The notes beneath the pieces are model-generated. The model worked only from the letters and a program-made list of their open reading frames with translations. It ran no database searches and was not told the DNA's origin. Of a stretch of DNA of 64,000 bases, positions 16,787-26,069 are shown one piece after another (within the stretch, counting starts at the first letter, position 1; each line of letters opens with the position of its first letter). The translations under genes were made by a program, and so were the position numbers. The stretch comes from CAYZTY01 sp964444665 (GTDB lineage Bacteria > Planctomycetota > Phycisphaerae > Sedimentisphaerales > CAYZTY01). The stretch lies in NCBI GenBank assembly GCA_964444665.1, contig CAYUIE010000013.1, forward strand, positions 39,914 to 103,913. The letters run 5' to 3'.

Positions 16787-19195
16787 TTAGTCTCGATACG
16801 GCTTATTCATCCGGTAGATTTCCAGACGACTCTGGATATCTTCTGCCAGTGTTTCCTGCTCGGCCTGCCGGGCCAGCTCAATCCCCTTCTCTGCGGTTTT
16901 CATTGCTTCTGTGAATCTACCCGCAGCAGCATAGGCAGCAGCCAAGGTGTCCAGCATTACCGGCCGTTCGTAAGCGGTAAGTTTGCAGGCCCGCTCCGCA
17001 AGGTGGACAGCCTCGAGAGGATTGCGGTGCAGCTTATTTTCAGCAGTAGCCAGAAGCCAGGCCAGGTTGTTATACGGCTCAGCCCAGTCGGGTATTAGTC
17101 TTATCGCTTCGGTCCAGTGGCTAATGGCTTGTTCATATTTGCCCTGCCGGTAAAAGGCCTTACCCAGACTGTTTTGTACTTCCGCCCAGTCCGGTCTTTG
17201 TTTTACCGCTTCGAGCCAGTGAGTAATAGCGTCATCGATTTTGCCCTGCCGATATAACTCGTTTCCTAAGGCGTTATGCGTGTTGGGGTCGTTCGGATTT
17301 TGACTGAGTTGTTCTAAGTACTGCGAAATGGTTATTTCGCGTCTCTGTTTTTCAGCCAGAAGCTTTTGCAGGTTTTCTACTGCACCGGGCAGAGTCGGGT
17401 CTATTTGCACCGCTTGCCGCCACCATTTAATCGTTTCTTCAAATTTGCCCTGTTGATAGTATACAGCACCCAATCTGTAGAGTACATCGGCCTTGTCAGG
17501 TTTGATTTGTAGAGTTTTGTTAAATTGACTAATGGCTTCGTCGTATTTGCCTAATTCATAAAACGCCGAAGCGAGCATATTATGAACCATAAACAAGGGT
17601 CTGGTGAAATCCTGCTGTTGCTGCGAGTTTTGTGGAGTTTCTTTTTCAAGCAGGGCCAGATACTTCGAATTATGAGTAATTGATTCTGCAAAATCGCCTG
17701 CCGAAAAAGTGGCACGGGCCAGCAGGAAATGAGTATCTATGATTTGGGGCCACTTTGCAAGCATTTCGTTACAAATGGCTTTAGCCTTTTCGTATTCTTT
17801 TTTGAAAAGCAGAAAAACAGCTTTTTGATTGTAAACGTGGTAATCAACGAAGTCTTTAGGGTCGGCCCTGGACGGATTGAGCTCAAAGCTTGTCTCTACA
17901 ATGCTATTTCCGACGTAACCAAGGCTTTCAAGCCTTCTCCTGCTCTGGGCATCCATCACAAACGTGCTTTCTTCTTTGTCTGTTCTGGTCTGCTCGGATA
18001 AAATCTGGCGAAGCTGATATTGCAAGAGTTCGGCGCGTTTAGGTTCCTCTGCCAGAAGATTCTCTAATTCAGCCGAATCCTTTTTTATGTCATACAGCTC
18101 CGACCTGGTTGTATGAATATATTTCCAGCGGTTGGTTACAACGCTTAAAAGTGGATTGCATTTATATTTCGTGGGTGTAAAAGATTCACAGTAAACGTAT
18201 CTTTCAGGAATAGAGCTGTCGGTGCTGTTTATATACTCACAGAGGTCTTTGCCGTGTATATTCAGGGGCGCTGGAATTTCAAGATATCCAAGAATGGTAG
18301 GCACTATGTCCACCAGACCGACAACCTCGTTTATTATCCGGGGCTTGTTTATTCGGGGCGACCTGATGATTAAAGGTACTTTTATTGCATTTTCATAAAG
18401 TAAATATCCATGCTCTAATTCGCCGTGTTCGCCCAGTAATTCACCGTGGTCGCTTGTGATAATAAGCAGTGTTGAATCGTATAAACCCAGGCTCTTCAGT
18501 TTCTCAATTACCCGGCCGACGCACCAGTCCACGTAGGATATCTCGCCGGCGTAAAGATTGTCCGAATAGTCCGTGGCAAATGGCTCCGGCGGCTCATAGG
18601 GGGTGTGTGGGTCGTAGTAGTGCAGAAAAAGGAAAAATTTTTCTTTACGATGCTTGTCCAGCCACTCACAGGCGAACCGGCTTGCCTCGGCGCCGCGCCT
18701 TTCAACATATTCACCCAAACTCAGTGCTTCCACGAAGTGGTCGTTATACTCTTTAAAACCCTGGTCGAGACCAAACTGCGAATCAAGTATAAACGTGCTG
18801 ACGATAGCACCGGTCATATATCCGCGTTCCCTGAGTATCTCAGCAATGGTGATATTGGACTGCCCAAACTTACAGTTGAGGTTGTCGTGCACCTGGTGAT
18901 ACGGTGGGATTGTGCCGGTTAACATCGAGCAGTGCGCCGGCAAAGTAAGTGGTACGGGAGAGACGACGTTTTTGAAAATTATTCCCTCGTGTGCGACGGC
19001 GTCGATATTGGCCGTGGTTTTGTGCCCGTACCCGTAGCAGCTCAGGTAGTCTGCCCTGCCGGTGTCGATGCTGATGAGAATGATGTTTTTAGCGGGCTTT
19101 CTCCCGAACAATGTAAACCACACACAGGTTATTACAACTGCAATCACAGCAATGAAAAACACCATTCGTATTTTATTAAAACCTTTAGTTATCAT
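16787..19195 (-). CDS. Membrane-anchored sulfatase/phosphotransferase-fold protein fused to TPR repeats
   Basis: The 802-residue protein has one N-terminal membrane anchor (residues 11-29), an alkaline-phosphatase-superfamily catalytic domain (about 35-430) and six or so TPR units (about 455-800). Metal-site motifs are ILISIDTGRADYLSCYG and ITSDHGELLGEHGELEHG. The nucleophile region is VPLTLPAHCSMLTG, with Thr where sulfatases have the formylglycine Cys/Ser, and no CxPxR motif. A RRLESLGYVGN segment closes the catalytic part, as in its two relatives here. The TPR tail ends with the same NNLAWLLATAENKLHRNP block as the GT39 fusions, so enzymes of different families share one repeat module. It is probably outward facing. 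Confidence 0.75.
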   Translation of the reverse strand: MITKGFNKIRMVFFIAVIAVVITCVWFTLFGRKPAKNIILISIDTGRADYLSCYGYGHKTTANIDAVAHEGIIFKNVVSPVPLTLPAHCSMLTGTIPPYHQVHDNLNCKFGQSNITIAEILRERGYMTGAIVSTFILDSQFGLDQGFKEYNDHFVEALSLGEYVERRGAEASRFACEWLDKHRKEKFFLFLHYYDPHTPYEPPEPFATDYSDNLYAGEISYVDWCVGRVIEKLKSLGLYDSTLLIITSDHGELLGEHGELEHGYLLYENAIKVPLIIRSPRINKPRIINEVVGLVDIVPTILGYLEIPAPLNIHGKDLCEYINSTDSSIPERYVYCESFTPTKYKCNPLLSVVTNRWKYIHTTRSELYDIKKDSAELENLLAEEPKRAELLQYQLRQILSEQTRTDKEESTFVMDAQSRRRLESLGYVGNSIVETSFELNPSRADPKDFVDYHVYNQKAVFLLFKKEYEKAKAICNEMLAKWPQIIDTHFLLARATFSAGDFAESITHNSKYLALLEKETPQNSQQQQDFTRPLFMVHNMLASAFYELGKYDEAISQFNKTLQIKPDKADVLYRLGAVYYQQGKFEETIKWWRQAVQIDPTLPGAVENLQKLLAEKQRREITISQYLEQLSQNPNDPNTHNALGNELYRQGKIDDAITHWLEAVKQRPDWAEVQNSLGKAFYRQGKYEQAISHWTEAIRLIPDWAEPYNNLAWLLATAENKLHRNPLEAVHLAERACKLTAYERPVMLDTLAAAYAAAGRFTEAMKTAEKGIELARQAEQETLAEDIQSRLEIYRMNKPYRD

Positions 19196-19234
19196 TTGAA
19201 TAAATGCACCTTAATCGTATTGTATTTCCGTGTT

Positions 19235-20695
19235 TTACTCCACGTATCCTAATGAGCGTAAGACCTCCAGACTTTCGGCGTCTTTACTTTCGAAGAAAGT
19301 AGTTTCAGTATTCAATTGTAATTTATGTATATAGTCACGCAGCATGTTATGCAGTTTTTTGCTTGTTTCTACCTGTATATCGGCCAAATTATGCAGTTCA
19401 TCCGCATCAGTGGTCAGCTCGAATAATTCGATATTTCGTTCCACATTCCAAATGAGCTTGTGTTTTGATGTTCTGATTGCCCCCATCCTGTAGTCTATTG
19501 AATTGGCATCGAATTCAGGAAATCGTTTTTTCATAAGCCCGATACCACTCAACGGCCGTTCGTTACTCGCAACCACAAATGGACGATGAGGCCGCTCTTC
19601 GCGGACCAGACTCATCTCGAGTAACTTGTGCTTTTGCTTTTCACCACGCAAGCCGCATAAATCCATAATTGTAGGTGCGATATCCACCAGATTTACAAAT
19701 TCACCGGATACGGCCCCGGGCTTGAACAGCTTTGGGTAACGAATCACCAGGGGAATATGCAGGGTTGTCTCGTACATACACAGATTATGGTCGATACGTC
19801 CGTGCTCTCCGAGGTTTTCGCCGTGGTCCGAGGTTACAATCACGACTGTTTTATCAATAATACCTGAGCCTCTCAGGCAATCGATGATTCGGCCTACACA
19901 GTCGTCGGCGAAGGCAATCTCCCCGTCGTAAAGGTCTTTTAGTATGCGATAGTCCTTTTCGTCGAACGTTATCCTGCCTGCGAGATGGGGCCACATACTT
20001 GTAACATCAGCTATTCGATTGACTTCTTTGTTGTTGTATCCGGGGTTGATAAAGCCGGACAGGAATGGCTCGGGCGGCCGATAAGGCAAATGCGCCATAT
20101 TGAGATTAACAAACAGGAAAAAAGGTTTGTTTTTTTCTTTTCGTTTCTCAAGCCAGCCGATTATCTTTTCTGTGGCGGTTGTCTCCAGAGGTGGCATCCT
20201 TGCTGCTGAAATGTTTTCCCTGCGCCATATCTCGTAAAACTCGTTGAAGCCCTGCGCGAATCCGCGCTCCTTACTTACCCAGGCGTTGCAGATAAAAGCG
20301 GCCGTGTCGTAGCCGCCACTTGCCAGCACTTCAGCCACGGTCGTATTGACATAAGGAAGATGCAGCGTCTCTGACGTAGCGGCCGCCTGGATGGGGTAAA
20401 GACCGGTAAGCAACGCGGCATGCGATGGCAAAGTCCAGCAGGAAGGTGTATAAGCGCGTTGAAAGATGATTCCCTCACGTGCAAGCGCATCAATATGCGG
20501 GGTGGTCTTGCGGTGGTAGCCCATGCAGGAAAATTGGTTCGCCCTCGCTGTATCCAGAACGATTAGCAGAACATTGGGGCGATGCCTTGCCTTGTAAAAG
20601 CCTCGGATGAAAGTATATCCGGCCAGTATAAGCACAACGGCTATTAAGGCTTTGAGAATCTGCCGGCGAGTCAGCTTGCTATTTCTCTTTGTCAT
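19235..20695 (-). CDS. Membrane-anchored sulfatase/phosphotransferase-fold protein (3)
   Basis: The 486-residue protein has a basic N-terminus and one membrane segment (about 13-31), then a full PF00884-type domain. The motifs VLLIVLDTARANQFSCMGY and VTSDHGENLGEHGRIDHN supply the metal ligands, and the nucleophile region is SCWTLPSHAALLTGLYP, again with Thr in the catalytic position and no following Arg. The C-terminus is EVLRSLGYVE. No TPR part is present. The gene lies 39 bases upstream of the sulfatase-TPR gene. The substrate is not predictable from sequence; transfer or removal of a phospho group on an envelope glycan is as likely as sulfate removal. Confidence 0.75.
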   Translation of the reverse strand: MTKRNSKLTRRQILKALIAVVLILAGYTFIRGFYKARHRPNVLLIVLDTARANQFSCMGYHRKTTPHIDALAREGIIFQRAYTPSCWTLPSHAALLTGLYPIQAAATSETLHLPYVNTTVAEVLASGGYDTAAFICNAWVSKERGFAQGFNEFYEIWRRENISAARMPPLETTATEKIIGWLEKRKEKNKPFFLFVNLNMAHLPYRPPEPFLSGFINPGYNNKEVNRIADVTSMWPHLAGRITFDEKDYRILKDLYDGEIAFADDCVGRIIDCLRGSGIIDKTVVIVTSDHGENLGEHGRIDHNLCMYETTLHIPLVIRYPKLFKPGAVSGEFVNLVDIAPTIMDLCGLRGEKQKHKLLEMSLVREERPHRPFVVASNERPLSGIGLMKKRFPEFDANSIDYRMGAIRTSKHKLIWNVERNIELFELTTDADELHNLADIQVETSKKLHNMLRDYIHKLQLNTETTFFESKDAESLEVLRSLGYVE

Positions 20696-20818
20696 ATATT
20701 ACTCTCACCTTATCGAGGGCTTTTGATGCACTCGTCGTCTCCGCTGAACTAATATTCATCGCTTTGCATTCACCCCGTTATAATTATTGTATCATAGTAT
20801 TCAGGTTGAAAACCAAGG

Positions 20819-23572
20819 CTAATCACGATAAATCTTATTGGCCTTATAAAGTTCCAGGCGGCTTTGGATATCCTCCGCCAGTTTTTCTTGTTTCGCTTTC
20901 CGGGCTGTCTCGATTGCCTGCTTAGCAGTCTTCCTGGCATCTGTGAATCTTCCCACAGCGGCATAAGCAACACCTAAAGTATCCAAAACTTCCGGCTGTT
21001 TATAGTCGGTGAGTTCACAGGCCCGCTCGGCAAGCTGCACTGCCTTGGCTGGGTTGCGGAGCTTTTCGTCTTCAATCGTAGCCAGAATCCAGGCCAGCTT
21101 GTTGTTCGCCTCAACCCAATTCGGTTTGAGTTGTAACGCATCGGTATAGTGTCCTATGGCTGCATTAGGTTCACCCCGAGTTATCACATACTCGGCGCTC
21201 CAGAACTTATATTCTGCTAAAAGTTCACGATTGCCTTTGAGAATTGGGGCGAAATTTTTATCGAAGTAGTCAGCGGACAGCTCACGAAATACACCTGCTC
21301 TCCGCGCCAGTCTGGCGTAATCTCCCAACTCATGCCGACGAACCGGGTCGATGTTAAACAGGGCCTGTGAGTTAAGGAATGGGTCTTGTCCCATTTTTCT
21401 CAACTGGTAGCTTCGGACCACCATAAATTCAAGAACAGGATGGTCATCAGTGTTCTCCTGCGGTACTCTCGGAATAAAGTGGTCGAATAGGTTCTCTGAG
21501 ACCCGAATGTCCTCGAAGAACTCATCGAGGTCGAAGCCGGATAGAGTAACCTCCAACTGTCTGATAAGGCCGGATTGGGCGGGCAACTCACTGAATCTCC
21601 TTAGGCGAATTGGATTATTGGAGCAGGTAGCCATGTAATAATTCCCTCTCATAATGCGAAGGTCGCAATAGCGAAAACTGTGCCTCAAAGCAGAGAGGAT
21701 AGTCTGGATACCTGCATTCGACATATTGCCCACCGAAAGCCAGGTGCAAAAGACTCCATCGGCTTTGAGGGCCTTGGCCACCCGCTCATAGAACTCTACG
21801 GTATATATTTTGGAGGCGGAAAAGTAGGTCGGAGCGGGAATCGAATTTATGATAGCATCGTATGTTCCGTCCTTGCCAACCAGGAAGGCTCGCCCGTCGC
21901 ACAGATACAGGTTAGCCGATGGATTCTGCCCAATGTCCAGGTTAGCGTAGCTGATATGTGGAATCATTTTATAGAACGCGTTATTAATCTCAGCCACATC
22001 TGTAGTTTTGAAAATCCGAGCAGTTGCGCCAGCGGTCATGCCTGTGCCGAGTCCCAGGACCAGCGCGCGTTCAAGTCTGGGAACGCTGAGCGCAGGAACG
22101 ACACCGCTGATAATTTCGGCATAGTTAATCTTTCCGTCATTTATAATATAAATGCTCGGATTCCCATTATAAGAAATCCATTCGATTCCCGGGGAGCGGA
22201 CCAGAGTAGCACTCTCGGCCCCGCTTTTGAACACCGTTACCTCATCGCTGGGCTTGAGTGTATTGGCCCAATGTGCCAGATAGAAGTTTCGCTCCTGCCA
22301 GTTGAGCACGAGCAGGGCAATTAAAACGATACCGACAGCGGCAAAACTCTTCTGGACTCTCGACCAAAGGAATCCGGTTGCCAGCAAGCTTGCCAGGAGT
22401 GTAATGCCGGCAATCAGAGCGAGGAGGATGGCATTGGTCAAGAAAGGATGCCCAATTAGTACATATATCAGATACCCAGCGGCATTTGCCAGGCTTGAGA
22501 CCCAGAGCAAGTGGCCGGACTCCCCGGCTACTTCACCTTCCGAGCGCATCAAGGCCGGGATGGTAGCACCGAAAAGGAGCATGGGGCCGACTGCAAAGAG
22601 GCATCCAAAGGCAAACTTATGAAGGAGGATGAGAAGCTCGGAACTCCTTGCCCAGGGAGCCGTCTTCTCAAAAAACTGCAGGATAGGCATGTAGTTTGCA
22701 TAGATTAAGCCTATCAAAACAGGGACTAACACGAGAAAGGTCTCGAAGCGGATACGAACCTTCGAGGCCAGCCAGGTGCCTAAGAAAAGCCCGAGCATGG
22801 TAATGGCAAGACCAATTGCAAAGTTCTCCCGATGTGGATAGAAAACCAGATAAGTAAGTTTGAAGAAGAACATCTGAAAGACTGCACTGCTCAGGCTAGC
22901 CAGGGCAAGGGCGACTATAATACGTTTCGGGAAGCTTTTCGGCCTTGGGGACAGAAGGGCTGTGGGTGCCGCCCTCATCAGAAGAAGGACAATTCCATTG
23001 AGCAGATTGATGGCTCCTACTATTGTAAGAGATAAACTCACGCCGAATTGCCTGACCAACACAAACTCGACGCCGAGAATGCTGAGGAACGCACCCAGGT
23101 TGTATACCTTGTAGATTTTCTGAAAAGCCAGACAATCCTTGGAGTGGGCTTTAATATATGCACTGAATAGTGGGATGCTGAATCCAATGAATACGCTTGG
23201 AATCGATATGAAACCTACTGTTGCAACAATGGTGAGGAGGGAACTTGAAGTAATCAGACTCAAGACGAGCTGCAGCGATAGCCACCTCAGGGCGATTGGC
23301 AGCCCAAGCGCATAGAGACCTGTCAGGATTTCGAGAGCCCAAAGCCAGCGGAACCATCTGTGCGCCAACTTGGCACCAAGTCCAATCCCAATCAGGAATG
23401 TACTCAGCAGGGCAGCATGAACATAAAACATGTCACCCAGAATTGAGGTCAAAGCCCTTACATAGAGAACCTCGTAGGCCAAGGCGCAACATCCGGAAAG
23501 AAGTGCTAAAGTTGTTAGCAATCCGCCTCGGACGCCGAAGCTACGAAACTTTTGTTTCTCCAGCTCACCCAT
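20819..23572 (-). CDS. Multi-spanning membrane protein fused to a spermidine-synthase-like domain and TPRs (1)
   Basis: In the 917-residue protein, residues about 15-430 hold roughly ten to twelve membrane segments opening with LLSGCCALAYEVLYVRAL, the typical start of 'fused spermidine synthase' membrane halves. A Rossmann domain from about residue 500 has VLGLGTGMTAGATAR and a LYLCDGRAF strand. Where genuine aminopropyltransferases have the catalytic Asp (DxxD/P region) it reads INSIPAPTYFSA, so polyamine synthesis is doubtful. The last 115 residues are the shared TPR block (NNKLAWILATIEDEKLRNP and onward). It is nine bases downstream of the next paralogue. The role is unknown; an envelope methyl- or aminopropyl-type transferase is one possibility. 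Confidence 0.7.
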   Translation of the reverse strand: MGELEKQKFRSFGVRGGLLTTLALLSGCCALAYEVLYVRALTSILGDMFYVHAALLSTFLIGIGLGAKLAHRWFRWLWALEILTGLYALGLPIALRWLSLQLVLSLITSSSLLTIVATVGFISIPSVFIGFSIPLFSAYIKAHSKDCLAFQKIYKVYNLGAFLSILGVEFVLVRQFGVSLSLTIVGAINLLNGIVLLLMRAAPTALLSPRPKSFPKRIIVALALASLSSAVFQMFFFKLTYLVFYPHRENFAIGLAITMLGLFLGTWLASKVRIRFETFLVLVPVLIGLIYANYMPILQFFEKTAPWARSSELLILLHKFAFGCLFAVGPMLLFGATIPALMRSEGEVAGESGHLLWVSSLANAAGYLIYVLIGHPFLTNAILLALIAGITLLASLLATGFLWSRVQKSFAAVGIVLIALLVLNWQERNFYLAHWANTLKPSDEVTVFKSGAESATLVRSPGIEWISYNGNPSIYIINDGKINYAEIISGVVPALSVPRLERALVLGLGTGMTAGATARIFKTTDVAEINNAFYKMIPHISYANLDIGQNPSANLYLCDGRAFLVGKDGTYDAIINSIPAPTYFSASKIYTVEFYERVAKALKADGVFCTWLSVGNMSNAGIQTILSALRHSFRYCDLRIMRGNYYMATCSNNPIRLRRFSELPAQSGLIRQLEVTLSGFDLDEFFEDIRVSENLFDHFIPRVPQENTDDHPVLEFMVVRSYQLRKMGQDPFLNSQALFNIDPVRRHELGDYARLARRAGVFRELSADYFDKNFAPILKGNRELLAEYKFWSAEYVITRGEPNAAIGHYTDALQLKPNWVEANNKLAWILATIEDEKLRNPAKAVQLAERACELTDYKQPEVLDTLGVAYAAVGRFTDARKTAKQAIETARKAKQEKLAEDIQSRLELYKANKIYRD

Positions 23573-23580
23573 AAATAAAC

Positions 23581-25875
23581 TTACTCCTCGACCAGAGGGG
23601 AATCAAAAACAGAGATGTGCTTGACTCCGTGTGCCCATCGGAATTCTAAAATTGGAAAATTGTCAGTATGGGGCCTGCCCGGGATTCTGCCCGCCAATAT
23701 ATTAAGTTTCCGCTGCGTATCCCAGGCTTTTTCGACAAGTGTTCGGAACAGCAGTTCGGTATCTTTGCCGAAAGTTATCTTCCAAATTGAACGCCTCGCC
23801 TCCGGTCCGAGCCGCTCTAAGTGAAGTTGGAGTTCTTCTGCACTAATGGCATCCTTGAAGGCGACGATATTAAAACAGGTTCCGCCATACGCAGGGAAGT
23901 ACAGAACAGTCGGGAAAACAGTATTCAGGCCCTTTACCAAAAGCGGGATGTCTACGCCCCAGAAGAGTTGGTTAAGGACCCCTCCGGGACGTAAATGATC
24001 TCGGACTACCTTCCAGAAATCCACAGTATAAAGAGATGAAGAGCCCGGCAGATAAGGATCGAGTACATTGACTGAGATGATGTCATAGGTTTTCGGTGAG
24101 GTGACAAGATAGTGACGTCCGTCTGTCTGAATCAACTCTACTCTCGAATCGCTCATGTAATTGAAGTTGTATCGAATGAACTGGTCCTGATTTTCAACCA
24201 GGAATGGTAAAATCTCGATAGTTTCGATTGACTGGATGTCTCTGTAAAGGGTGAAGGCACCGGCCGTTATGCCGTAGCCGGTTCCTACGTTGAGCACATC
24301 TTTACATTCGCCCGCAAGCAGGACGGTCAGGTGGGCCGCCATCTGCTGTGCGTGGGATGTTTGCTGGACACCGAGGTCCCAGATTAGCTGAAGTCGGTTG
24401 TTGCGTACCCGAATCGTTTTCTGCTGTGTAAGCGCCATGACCTGAACTCCATACTCGTCCTCCTGAGCCATTAAAAGCTGCTCATCCTCTCGCAATTTGA
24501 CCATACTGTCGGGAAACCATAGGCCGGCAAGAACAAATCCTGCTACAGCCAGAATGGCTACTGCTTTTTGCCGTAGATTTTTTGATTCGCTTAGAAGCAG
24601 CACGGCTGATGAAACCACCAGCAGACCCGCAAGGGTGAAAAAACCATAAAGTGTTCCCATCCATCGGCTGAGAGCAAAACTCGCAAACACCGCACCAACA
24701 CAGGCCCCAATCGTATTTACAAAGTAGAGTTTACCTACGACCCTTCCAGGCAATGTATTAATTTTCCTGGCACTCCAGGCAAGGAGAGGAAACACTAAAC
24801 CAAGCACAAATATCGGAGGCAGGATAAGCAGCCAGATGTTAAGGATTCGCCGAACAAACTCATTCGCGACCGGTAAGATTGTTGTAAGTCCATGGCCGTG
24901 AATGGTTGAACGTGCCAAAGGAACAAAGAGAAGATGAAGAAAGGCTCCCAACAGGAATATCCAGGATATGAGTTTTAGGGTTTGTGGTGGAGTGCTGATG
25001 CCGAATTTGCGTCCAATGACCGGGGCGGCCAGGCTGCCGAGACCCAGACAAGTGATGAAAACAAATAGCAGAGCGGTGACGGCGATAGTTCTATCACCCA
25101 GGAGGAACTTTGCCATTCTGCCCCATAAGATTTCATAACCGAGAATTGTTAAGCCGCTAAGGAAAGCAACCGCTGGCCACAACACGCGATATCTAAGGGG
25201 TGTAGGTGTCGAGGTTTGCTCTTCCTGTGGCGGGTCGATTACAGGAGTTTCCACCGGCACCCGGCGGGCAAGCGTTAAAGCCGCAAAACCAACCATCAAA
25301 TTCAGGGAGATGGCTATCGCCAGTGTCAACGTCAGGCCCAGCTTCCAGATGAGGAAAAAGCCGGCGGCGAACGTTCCGCAGGCAGCCCCCAACGTATTCA
25401 GGCCGTAGAGCAGCGTAACAATCCGTCGCGGCAGGATCCATTGCCGCGAAGCGTTCAGAATGACGGGTAAGGTCCCGCCCATTAATAAGGTTGGAATTCC
25501 AATCAGCAGCGCTGTGGCAAGAAGTTTGTAAAACAGCGTCACCGCATAAAAATCCGAGGTGGGCAGGTGGATGGCGATCCAGGACTTGCCGAGGATGAGC
25601 AAGGTACTGGCTAACGTAGCTGAACACGCGATGCCAATTTCCAGCTTCCCATAGAGCGCCAGGGCTGCTTTTCCATAGAGAGGAACACGGCCGAAAAGAC
25701 CGGCCCCCAGGGCCAGCGCGAGGAGAAAGACCGAAAAGACCGACGTCATGGAAAGAGCGGTCGAACCCAGTATGTCTGCGAACAGGCGCGTCCAGACAAC
25801 CTCATAAATGAGCCCGGCGCTGCCGGAAAGAAAGAAAAAAAGTTTAATTCGGGACAAAGTACCATTCATAAACAT
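23581..25875 (-). CDS. Multi-spanning membrane protein fused to a spermidine-synthase-like domain (2)
   Basis: The 764-residue paralogue lacks TPRs. The membrane half (about 10-500) starts with FFFLSGSAGLIYEVVWTRLF and has two repeats of the same helix set, the second beginning near FLSGLTILGYEILWGRM. The Rossmann half (about 525-764) contains VLNVGTGYGITAG, LIQTDGRHYL and YDIISVNVLDPYLPGSSSLYT; the usual catalytic acidic pair is only partly kept. Two start codons are possible (ATG 25875 and ATG 25869). It heads a pair with the 20819-23572 gene. Confidence 0.7.
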   Translation of the reverse strand: MFMNGTLSRIKLFFFLSGSAGLIYEVVWTRLFADILGSTALSMTSVFSVFLLALALGAGLFGRVPLYGKAALALYGKLEIGIACSATLASTLLILGKSWIAIHLPTSDFYAVTLFYKLLATALLIGIPTLLMGGTLPVILNASRQWILPRRIVTLLYGLNTLGAACGTFAAGFFLIWKLGLTLTLAIAISLNLMVGFAALTLARRVPVETPVIDPPQEEQTSTPTPLRYRVLWPAVAFLSGLTILGYEILWGRMAKFLLGDRTIAVTALLFVFITCLGLGSLAAPVIGRKFGISTPPQTLKLISWIFLLGAFLHLLFVPLARSTIHGHGLTTILPVANEFVRRILNIWLLILPPIFVLGLVFPLLAWSARKINTLPGRVVGKLYFVNTIGACVGAVFASFALSRWMGTLYGFFTLAGLLVVSSAVLLLSESKNLRQKAVAILAVAGFVLAGLWFPDSMVKLREDEQLLMAQEDEYGVQVMALTQQKTIRVRNNRLQLIWDLGVQQTSHAQQMAAHLTVLLAGECKDVLNVGTGYGITAGAFTLYRDIQSIETIEILPFLVENQDQFIRYNFNYMSDSRVELIQTDGRHYLVTSPKTYDIISVNVLDPYLPGSSSLYTVDFWKVVRDHLRPGGVLNQLFWGVDIPLLVKGLNTVFPTVLYFPAYGGTCFNIVAFKDAISAEELQLHLERLGPEARRSIWKITFGKDTELLFRTLVEKAWDTQRKLNILAGRIPGRPHTDNFPILEFRWAHGVKHISVFDSPLVEE

Positions 25876-26069
25876 GCCTTTCTTACGCAGACATAAAGCT
25901 ATTATTCTGCTTAGCTTACCTGTTGTTGCAGTATACTCAATTAACCTGCGGATAACAAGCCATGGGGCTTGATTTTTTGTCCAACGTAATCATTACGTTG
26001 GCCTTAGGCGCTTCGGGATACATATTACTCAGGCTCAACCATCATAATCATTAGCGACACTACCATTGC

